NCBI GenBank assembly: GCA_020442965.1
Contig: JAGRJB010000354.1
Location: 1-5,724, forward strand
DNA length: 5,724 nucleotides
Direction: 5' to 3'
Source: Pseudomonadales bacterium
GTDB lineage: Bacteria; Pseudomonadota; Gammaproteobacteria; Steroidobacterales; Steroidobacteraceae
In this document: positions 1 to 5,163 of the stretch, in pieces
How positions within the stretch are numbered: the stretch's first letter is position 1
Layout: every line of letters starts with the position of its first letter
The notes under the pieces: generated by a model
What the model was told of the DNA's origin: nothing
Seen by the model: only the letters and a program-made list of their open reading frames with translations
Database searches by the model: none
Made by a program: the position numbers and the translations under genes

Positions 1-2
1 CG

Positions 3-503
3 ACCATCGGGTCGCGCATGATCAATGCGCGCGCCGAGACTGTCGCCGAGAAACCGGCGTTTCGGGCAGCGTTCCGCCAACGTCGCTGCGTGATTCTGGC
101 CGACGGCTACTACGAATGGCAGGCAGTCGCCGGTGGCAAACAACCGTACTTCATACATGCGCGTGATCGCCAGCCGTTTGCGATGGCCGGCCTCTGGGAG
201 AGCTGGCGTGAGCGCGCCGGCGCCGAGGGCGTACTCGAGTCCTGCGCGATCATCACGACCGCAGCGACACCGAGCGTGGCCAATGTCCACGACCGGATGC
301 CGCAGATACTGTCCGGAGCAGCGCTTGCCGCCTGGCTCGACGCCGGCACCAAGGTCGACTCGTTAGGCGAGCTCTTGAGCACGCCGGTTACCACGAAACT
401 GGCGTACCATCCTGTTAGTCGACGCGTGAACTCGCCGCGCAACGACGGACCAGAACTGATCGAGCCACTCAGCGACCAGCCGTCCGACAAGGCGCGCGAC
501 TGA
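3..503 (+). CDS. yedK: SRAP-domain protein, YedK/HMCES type (5' end outside window)
   Basis: SOS response-associated peptidase family. In known members, E. coli YedK and human HMCES, the N-terminal Cys2 forms a thiazolidine crosslink with abasic sites in single-stranded DNA and shields them during replication. The reading frame is open from the first complete codon at base 3, so the start and Cys2 lie upstream of the window; about 166 residues are visible of the usual 200-240. Family landmarks seen in order are I-N-A-R-A-E-T (Asn codon 24-26, DNA-contact Asn), A-D-G-Y-Y-E-W (Glu codon 114-116, catalytic Glu) and V-H-D-R-M-P (His codon 288-290, catalytic His). The typical tail with P-V-S-R-R-V-N follows. 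The internal ATG at 18 is not the start, because conserved family sequence continues upstream of it. The gene ends 23 bases from the convergent small lipoprotein gene. Family assignment is firm; activity cannot be judged without the N-terminus. Confidence 0.93.
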   Translation, partial: TIGSRMINARAETVAEKPAFRAAFRQRRCVILADGYYEWQAVAGGKQPYFIHARDRQPFAMAGLWESWRERAGAEGVLESCAIITTAATPSVANVHDRMPQILSGAALAAWLDAGTKVDSLGELLSTPVTTKLAYHPVSRRVNSPRNDGPELIEPLSDQPSDKARD

Positions 504-526
504 TCGCACGAGGTGCTGCCAGCCAG

Positions 527-751
527 CTACTGACTCGCCGCCTCAGCTTGTGCACGCGCGGCCGCGGCCGCCTGCTGCGCTTGATCGACCTGTTGTCGCA
601 CCTGTTCGAGTTGCTGCTGCGCTTGTTTGGTCTGCGCGGCAGCCGCAGCGGCATTCGACGCCGCGCCGGCGGTCGTCTCAGCCAGCCCGCAGCCGCCGAG
701 GCCAACAACGGCACCGACGACCAATGCCAGACCCATCACTTTTGCTGCCAT
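527..751 (-). CDS. Small Ala/Gln-rich coiled-coil lipoprotein, function unknown
   Basis: A predicted 74-residue lipoprotein that I do not recognise by name. A short n-region with Lys4 and a hydrophobic stretch (residues 5-18) lead to the lipobox L18-G-G-C21. Gly at +2, with no Asp, favours outer-membrane sorting. The mature part is almost entirely Ala, Gln, Glu and Arg, with Ala, Leu and Val at 44, 48, 51, 55, 58, 62, 65, 69 and 72. This is an unbroken 4-3 heptad pattern, as expected for a helical coiled coil. It recalls the Lpp (Braun lipoprotein) design in size and shape, but it ends in Ser-Gln without the C-terminal Lys needed for covalent linkage to peptidoglycan. The start lies inside the end of the ydbL-like gene (16-base overlap), suggesting translational coupling; purine-rich GGGGGCGGATGGAAC precedes the ATG. 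Probably the last gene of the ydbH-ydbL operon. The lipobox and heptads make it likelier a real gene than a chance frame. Confidence 0.75.
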   Translation of the reverse strand: MAAKVMGLALVVGAVVGLGGCGLAETTAGAASNAAAAAAQTKQAQQQLEQVRQQVDQAQQAAAAARAQAEAASQ

Positions 752-1368
752 GTTCCATCCGCCCCCTGGTAATACCAGCCCGGTTGGGCGCCACGCTCAA
801 CCCAGCGGCGTGCGAAGGTTTTGCGGATGTCGGCTTCCCATTCGGGATGATTGTTGGCGCGCGCGATCTCGGCATAGAGCGCGTTGCGGTCATTGTTGTC
901 CTCGGCGACGAGGCGCTTGGCCGTGGCGCGTTCGGCCAGCGGTACGGCGCTGACGTCCCGCACTTCGATCAGGCCGCTATTCGTAAAGCCGACCGCGCCG
1001 CTAACAAAGTACGGACGCAGTTGTTCGAAGCGCGATTTCATCGATGCCTGAATAGCATTTGATTGCGGCGTATCGATGTCGATGTTCGGTGCGGCTTGCG
1101 CATGCGCCGCCGGTACGACTGCGTTCAATACCGCGCTCAATGCCGCAACGAATAGATTGGGCTCGTCAAAGCTCGCTGGTTGTGGCCGCGGTGGCGCAAA
1201 CGACTGCGGTGGCGTGGGATTCGCAGTGGTGTCCGCGCCGGTGACGTTTTCGATCACACGGTCGGCGGCCTTCTCGGCGGCGGCCGCGGGAAAATACACG
1301 TTGATCGTGACACACGCGGCGAGAAACGCGCTCGCCAGAGCTAAATTGAACGGCAATACCCGACGCAT
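736..1368 (-). CDS. ydbL: YdbL-family (DUF1318) lipoprotein, apparent YnbE-YdbL fusion
   Basis: A 210-residue protein. A longer frame begins at 1398, but the ATG at 1368 has a near-perfect Shine-Dalgarno sequence 7 bases upstream and directly begins a signal peptide, so I chose 1368. Residues 1-19 form a lipoprotein signal with lipobox L16-A-A-C19. Residues 20-27 (V-T-I-N-V-Y-F-P) look like a beta strand, followed by helix-like A-E-K-A-A-D-R-V-I. Residues 49-66 are a Pro-rich linker. Residues 72-91 are a second signal-peptide-like stretch ending A-H-A-Q. DUF1318/YdbL spans about 97-210, ending in the typical W-Y-Y-Q-G-A-D-G-T-W-Q-Q-K. In E. coli, YdbL is a separate periplasmic protein working with YdbH and the small lipoprotein YnbE in outer-membrane lipid homeostasis. 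No separate ynbE fits the 139-base gap upstream, and the N-terminal segment could serve as YnbE (inference). Domain call is firm; the fusion interpretation is moderate. Confidence 0.9.
   Translation of the reverse strand: MRRVLPFNLALASAFLAACVTINVYFPAAAAEKAADRVIENVTGADTTANPTPPQSFAPPRPQPASFDEPNLFVAALSAVLNAVVPAAHAQAAPNIDIDTPQSNAIQASMKSRFEQLRPYFVSGAVGFTNSGLIEVRDVSAVPLAERATAKRLVAEDNNDRNALYAEIARANNHPEWEADIRKTFARRWVERGAQPGWYYQGADGTWQQK
1096..1155 (-). other. Internal signal-peptide-like segment within the YdbL-like protein
   Basis: Codons 72-91 of the ydbL-like gene encode a hydrophobic, Ala/Leu/Val-rich run followed by V-P-A-A-H-A-Q, a good signal-peptidase-I-like site (Ala at -3 and -1). It lies directly before the DUF1318 domain, where the signal peptide of a stand-alone YdbL would be. 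There is no positively charged n-region (residues 66-71 are S-F-D-E-P-N), so it is not a complete signal peptide. It may be a relic of fusion, or still a processing site. No cleavage can be shown from sequence. Confidence 0.45.
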
Positions 1369-1375
1369 CTGCTTT

Positions 1376-1380
1376 CTCCT
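1376..1380 (-). promoter_or_regulatory. Shine-Dalgarno site deciding the ydbL-like start
   Basis: The minus strand reads AGGAGAAAGCAG immediately before the ATG at 1368-1366. AGGAG is 7 bases from the start codon, an optimal spacing. This decides for the 210-residue protein over a version with ten extra N-terminal residues starting at 1398, which would put three extra Arg and a Lys in front of the signal peptide. Confidence 0.8.
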
Positions 1381-1507
1381 TGAACGGCTGACTGTCACTC
1401 ACGTTCGCGAGTCATGTCATGCATGCTGACATTGTTACAGGCGGCGCTGAACATCGCCTGAATGCCAGCCTGCCGAACGATTCTTGAGTGGCAGTCTACT
1501 CGCGCGC

Positions 1508-3619
1508 TCAGCGTACTTCCACGTTCTCGGCGGCCATTCCGGCCGAGATCTGTGACACGAGTCGCGGCCAATCAACCCGCCCGGCGTTGCCGATGATGTC
1601 GATGCGCGGGATACCGCGACCTTTGACGATGTAATAGCCACCGCTGCGCGCCGGTTCGATGCCTGACATCAAGCAGACCGCATCACGCAGTTGGCACTTG
1701 ATACCGAGCTTGCGATAGCCGAAGTCATCAAAGAATCGCAGGAAGCCGGACTGCAGCGCGGCGACCACGCCACCGCCGCCGCCGCCGATGTTGGAGAGGT
1801 TACCGACGGCCTTGGCACTGATCCGCTTGTTGGAGCGATCGCCCGATGGTGTCTCGAGCCGTGCATCGAATGCGACGGGTGACCAGGCAAACAACTCGAG
1901 TCGCAACACATCCGCCTCGAGTTTTCCGGTAATGCTGCCGAAGGCGAACGTGTTCGTGACGGCGGCCAGGTCTAGATCACGCGCACGCACGTCGGCGAAC
2001 AGGCGCGGCCAGCGTCCAAAAGGATCCTGCAGCCGCAGGTTGCTGGCGACGACCTGGCCATCGAAAACGGCGGCTTCGACGTCGCCGGTCACGCGCAGTT
2101 CGTTGTCGCGGAACGTCAGGGCGGGTATGCGCCCCGACAGTGTTCCGGCAAACCTGGGCCAGCCGAACGCTGCACAGATCAACGGCATACTGATTGGCTC
2201 GATCTCGGCCTCAAAATCGATCGCAAGCTTGTCGCTGCCAATATTGCCGAGCGCGAAGCTGTCGATCGCGACCGCACCGTCAAAGACTGGCAAGCGAGCG
2301 GGGCGTGTCAGGGAAATGTTGTTAGCGAAGGCGCGGAACTGAATTTGTGCTGCGCCTCCGGAAAGTCCGTACGCACCGCCACTGGCCCAACTCAAGGCTG
2401 ATTCCGGCACCTCGCCCAGCGCCGAGTCGCGCCACTCGATGGTGCCCAGCAAGTCGTTCATTCTCACGCGATCCCGGCGATCGATCAGGTCGACGTCAGT
2501 CAGTTTCAGGCTGAGCGCCTGCGGCGCATTGTCAACGATGGTTGCCGATCCACTCAGCGTGCCGGAGGTCGTCAGATCGCCAAAGTCCGTCGCGGCCAGC
2601 CCAATCTGCAGGAAGCTCGTGTAGGCCGCCGGAAACTGCAACTGCTCGATCGTCAGGTGAGCGGTAGTCAGCGGCACATCGCCGGACAGCGCAACGCTGC
2701 CGGTGCCGTGCGCGGTCAACAAGTCACGCTGGGACAGATCGAGCTGCGAGATACGCAACACCTTGTCCGCCAGGATGCCATCGACCCGCAGATCGAGCGG
2801 ATTCGTTTGTAGATTGAGCAGCACGGGGCCGATGAGCGTCTGACCGCCGCTGCCGGTCAGTCGCAGGTGCACTGCTGCGCCGGTCGCGCCTGGCTGATAG
2901 CGTGCAGTGAGTTCACCGGCCAGCGCTTCGCCGACCAGCGTGCCTTCGTCGTTAGTGAAATTGATGTCACCTAGTCGAGTCGTGACCTCTGCGTGCTGCA
3001 AGGCAGCGCCACCGCGCGCGGTGAAGCTCGCCGACAGGGCCCCGTCGACCGTCAAGTTGCTCGGCAGCGCATACCATCTGGATGCGAACTGACGCAACGC
3101 GATCAGGTGTGCACCGCGAGCATTGCCTTCGATGGACCAGTTGCCAGCACGCAGATGTGCACGCCAATCGAGCGTTGCGCTGGCGATTTTCAGGCCCGCA
3201 CCACGCAGAAACGCGGCGCCCGTATCGGAGCGAAATTCGCCTTGAACTCGCGCCGCGAAGGCGCCGGTCGGGCCACCCCGTGCCGCAATGCGACCATCGC
3301 GACAGGCAAATCGGGGTTCGGCGATGATTGGACGGCGGCAGCGCAGCTTGACCGTTCGCAACCGCCCGATCGGTTCGGGCAGCACAAGAGTTGCGACGGA
3401 GATCGCGACCTGTGGGTGGGTGTCGCTCGGAAGGTCAAGCCGCGCAACCGCATCTAACGCCTTGATTGCACCGTGTTCTACTTCGCCAACTTCCAGCACG
3501 ATCGCATCGATGGCGATCGCGGGTTGCGGCGTAACCGCGAACAACAGCGAAGCCAACGCACTGATCGCTGCCCAGTGGCTGCGCACTGCGGCGCGGCGGC
3601 TTACAGGATCCTGCGGCAT
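1508..3619 (-). CDS. ydbH: YdbH-family AsmA-like intermembrane lipid-homeostasis protein
   Basis: Taken as 703 residues, shorter than E. coli YdbH (roughly 880). YdbH, TamB and YhdP are large AsmA-like proteins with partly redundant roles in moving phospholipid toward the outer membrane; YdbH works with YnbE and YdbL. Residues 1-36 form a secretion signal: Arg-rich start, hydrophobic core 16-29, then P-A-I-A. A cysteine pair follows at 94 and 106. The middle is long, beta-rich and repetitive with D-L and G-T-L-S-G turns, as expected for a beta-groove protein. The C-terminal YdbH domain carries the family-typical stretch: six glycines (612-617), G-F-L-R-F-F-D-D-F, cysteines 642 and 649, G-G-Y-Y-I-V-K-G and R-V-D-W-P. 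The start is uncertain: ATG 3619 lacks a clear ribosome site, ATG 3667 and GTG 3586 are alternatives, and the in-frame ATG at 3796 is unlikely because it lies inside the divergent gene. First gene of the minus-strand cluster, 139 bases before ydbL. Confidence 0.88.
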   Translation of the reverse strand: MPQDPVSRRAAVRSHWAAISALASLLFAVTPQPAIAIDAIVLEVGEVEHGAIKALDAVARLDLPSDTHPQVAISVATLVLPEPIGRLRTVKLRCRRPIIAEPRFACRDGRIAARGGPTGAFAARVQGEFRSDTGAAFLRGAGLKIASATLDWRAHLRAGNWSIEGNARGAHLIALRQFASRWYALPSNLTVDGALSASFTARGGAALQHAEVTTRLGDINFTNDEGTLVGEALAGELTARYQPGATGAAVHLRLTGSGGQTLIGPVLLNLQTNPLDLRVDGILADKVLRISQLDLSQRDLLTAHGTGSVALSGDVPLTTAHLTIEQLQFPAAYTSFLQIGLAATDFGDLTTSGTLSGSATIVDNAPQALSLKLTDVDLIDRRDRVRMNDLLGTIEWRDSALGEVPESALSWASGGAYGLSGGAAQIQFRAFANNISLTRPARLPVFDGAVAIDSFALGNIGSDKLAIDFEAEIEPISMPLICAAFGWPRFAGTLSGRIPALTFRDNELRVTGDVEAAVFDGQVVASNLRLQDPFGRWPRLFADVRARDLDLAAVTNTFAFGSITGKLEADVLRLELFAWSPVAFDARLETPSGDRSNKRISAKAVGNLSNIGGGGGGVVAALQSGFLRFFDDFGYRKLGIKCQLRDAVCLMSGIEPARSGGYYIVKGRGIPRIDIIGNAGRVDWPRLVSQISAGMAAENVEVR

Positions 3620-3627
3620 ACCGACGC

Positions 3628-3633
3628 ATTCTA
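3628..3633 (-). promoter_or_regulatory. Possible -10 element (TAGAAT) upstream of ydbH
   Basis: On the minus strand TAGAAT matches the sigma-70 -10 consensus at five of six positions and lies 8 bases before the ATG at 3619. No recognisable -35 hexamer is found at 16-18 bases. If used, transcription would begin almost at the start codon and give a nearly leaderless message, which would fit the missing Shine-Dalgarno sequence. The evidence is weak. Confidence 0.25.
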
Positions 3634-3671
3634 TAGGCGTGCCGCGGCTGGTGGCCGACTGAACCATAATT

Positions 3672-3691
3672 CCGTCGTGACGTGGCGACGG
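3672..3691. repeat. Perfect inverted repeat in the divergent intergenic region
   Basis: CCGTCG (3672-3677) and CGACGG (3686-3691) form perfect 6-base arms around the 8-base spacer TGACGTGG. It lies between the ydbH-like gene and the divergent receiver-domain gene, about 50 bases from the ydbH start and 70 from the other. This is a position where a regulator could control both promoters. In GC-rich DNA a 6-base dyad can occur by chance. It overlaps the upstream alternative ydbH start (ATG 3667) by position only. Confidence 0.4.
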
Positions 3692-3724
3692 CAGCGCCAC
3701 TCCCGGCGAAGGCACGAACTGCGC

Positions 3725-3730
3725 TAGACT
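3725..3730 (+). promoter_or_regulatory. Possible -10 element (TAGACT) for the receiver-domain gene
   Basis: GCTAGACTT holds a hexamer matching TATAAT at four of six positions, 28 bases before the ATG at 3759, a usual 5' leader distance. No convincing -35 is present at standard spacing, so this is only a candidate. Confidence 0.22.
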
Positions 3731-3749
3731 TCCGCGATCAGCAGGTCGG

Positions 3750-3754
3750 GGAGG
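3750..3754 (+). promoter_or_regulatory. Shine-Dalgarno site for the receiver-domain gene
   Basis: GGAGG inside GGGGAGGGTGA lies 4 bases before the ATG at 3759. It fixes that start, after which the receiver domain begins at once with the usual L-V-V-D-D-S. Confidence 0.75.
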
Positions 3755-3758
3755 GTGA

Positions 3759-5162
3759 ATGTCCGCGAAACGCGCACTCGTCGTGGATGATTCCAAATCG
3801 GCCCGCGCATTTCTGGCGCGGATGCTCGAACGCTACGAAATCGAAGTCGACACGGCGGAATCCGCCGAACAGGCGATCGATTTTTTAACGCGTGGGCGGC
3901 CCGATGTCATTTTCATGGACCACCTGATGCCTGGCATGGACGGCTTTCAGGCTGTCCAGTCGATCAAGAACAATCCGCAGACGGCCACGATCCCGATCAT
4001 GATGTACACCTCACAGGAAGGTGAGCTGTATCTGGGACAGGCGCGTGCGCTCGGCGCCATCGGCGTGTTGCCCAAACAGATCAAACCAGCGGATGTGTCC
4101 AAAGTGCTGTACGACCTCAAGTTGGTAGCCGATAGACGCACCGGCGAGACCAGCGCGTTTGCGCCGTTTACCGTCGTGGCACCCACGATCGCAAACGCCG
4201 GCTCGGAGCAGGGCGCTGACGATCCCGCATCGACAGCCGAACTGGCCGCGATGGTCGCGGCTGACCACCCACCGTTCACGCCACTTTCACCGCTGGCACC
4301 GGAACTGCGAGCGGTGATCGAGAACACGATCCGTACGGAGCTGGCCGAAATGCGGCGCTCGATCGCAGCGACCGCCGATGCCGAAGCGGATCGATTGGTA
4401 GCGGAGGTCCGCGCCGCGCTGCCGTCGCCAGTGATTCCGCCGCCCGTGCGACCGAATCCGTTCGGCTGGATAGCCGCGAGTCTGGCATTGTCGACGGCGT
4501 TGCTGCTTGGATGGCTGTGGCGACAGGAGAGTACGCAGCGGGCGGAACTCGAGACGCGTTTCGCCACGCTGCAAGCACAGCGTGTGTCGCCGCCCGACAA
4601 GTTGTTGGCTGCGGGCGCGGCTAAGAACAACCCCGCGGTCGCCGCCAGCGACGACAGCGGGAACGCGGCGACGGACGATGCTGCCGGCACGTCATTCACG
4701 ACGTTGGCGCCGATCACCGAGTACGTGCCATTCGGCGAAGTGCCCTTGGCCGGTGCGCGGCTCGATGGCATGCGAACCTTGCTCGAGCGGCTCGCTGCGC
4801 GCGACTTCAATGGTGTGATAGAGGTGATCACTTACGCTGGGCGCTTCTGTCTGGTCGGTTCCAATACCGAGGGCTACAAGCTGGCGCCGGAGTCGACGCC
4901 GCAAAGCAAGTGCGACCTCGTGGGTAATCCGCCCTACGATGCGCTGTCGCCTGCTGCCCGGCAGTCGATGGCATTCGCCAATCTGGCCGCTGAGTATCGC
5001 AAGAGCTCGGCTGGCGCCCTCGACGTGCGGGTAGAGAGCGGCGATCTGCGCTCGCTCGAGGCAACCTATCCCGCAATCGATGAGCAGTTGTCAGCGGGTC
5101 AATGGAACAAGGTGGCGACGGCCAACAATCGTATCGAGATCCGGCTGCGTCCAGCGACCTGA
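3759..5162 (+). CDS. Receiver-domain protein with one transmembrane helix and a predicted periplasmic C-terminal domain
   Basis: A 467-residue protein. Residues 1-125 form a complete CheY-like receiver domain: acidic pair D10-D11, phosphoacceptor D54 in F-M-D-H-L-M-P-G-M-D-G, switch T84 and Lys106 in V-L-P-K-Q, so it should be phosphorylatable. A low-complexity linker follows (about 130-180). Residues 182-221 look like a charged amphipathic helix or coiled coil. A single hydrophobic helix spans 236-254, then another charged helix (255-274) and an Ala/Asp-rich linker. The C-terminal part (about 316-467) is predicted periplasmic by topology and contains Cys364 and Cys385, which could form a disulfide. 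It ends A-N-N-R-I-E-I-R-L, recalling the last strand of OmpA-like domains, but lacks a clear G-H-T-D motif. No DNA-binding or enzymatic output domain is seen. Strong ribosome site GGAGG. A YheT-type gene begins one base after its stop. The function is unknown; the receiver call is firm and the C-terminal fold is inference. Confidence 0.92.
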   Translation: MSAKRALVVDDSKSARAFLARMLERYEIEVDTAESAEQAIDFLTRGRPDVIFMDHLMPGMDGFQAVQSIKNNPQTATIPIMMYTSQEGELYLGQARALGAIGVLPKQIKPADVSKVLYDLKLVADRRTGETSAFAPFTVVAPTIANAGSEQGADDPASTAELAAMVAADHPPFTPLSPLAPELRAVIENTIRTELAEMRRSIAATADAEADRLVAEVRAALPSPVIPPPVRPNPFGWIAASLALSTALLLGWLWRQESTQRAELETRFATLQAQRVSPPDKLLAAGAAKNNPAVAASDDSGNAATDDAAGTSFTTLAPITEYVPFGEVPLAGARLDGMRTLLERLAARDFNGVIEVITYAGRFCLVGSNTEGYKLAPESTPQSKCDLVGNPPYDALSPAARQSMAFANLAAEYRKSSAGALDVRVESGDLRSLEATYPAIDEQLSAGQWNKVATANNRIEIRLRPAT

Positions 5163-5163
5163 G

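Noticed and set aside
110..490. 126-codon minus-strand frame opposite the SRAP gene
   Set aside because: No motif in the translation; the opposite strand has the complete set of SRAP landmarks.
506..516. GCAC-GAG-GTGC hairpin between the convergent SRAP and lipoprotein genes, considered as a terminator
   Set aside because: Only four base pairs and no T-run on either strand; too weak to call.
550..1062. 170-codon open frame on the plus strand opposite the small lipoprotein and ydbL
   Set aside because: Arg/Pro/Ala-rich translation with no motif, antisense to two genes that both have clear lipoboxes and, for ydbL, a strong family match.
1369..1398. Ten-codon N-terminal extension of the ydbL-like protein from ATG 1398
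   Set aside because: The internal ATG at 1368 has an optimal AGGAG site and begins a standard lipoprotein signal peptide; the extension would overlay the ribosome site.
1395..1454. 19-codon minus-strand frame between ydbH and ydbL, considered as a possible remnant of ynbE
   Set aside because: The translation has no hydrophobic signal core or strand pattern like YnbE and no properly spaced ribosome site.
1486..1501. GAGT-N8-ACTC dyad just after the ydbH stop, considered as a terminator
   Set aside because: Four-base arms without a T-run; more likely chance.
1773..1787. GCC trinucleotide run, considered as a microsatellite
   Set aside because: It encodes the glycine run (residues 612-617) in the YdbH C-terminal domain, a family-typical feature, so it is explained by coding.
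3947..4831. 294-codon open frame on the minus strand opposite the receiver-domain gene
   Set aside because: Ser/Ala-rich translation without domain features; it is antisense to a clear receiver-domain protein with a strong ribosome site. Long antisense frames are common in GC-rich coding DNA.
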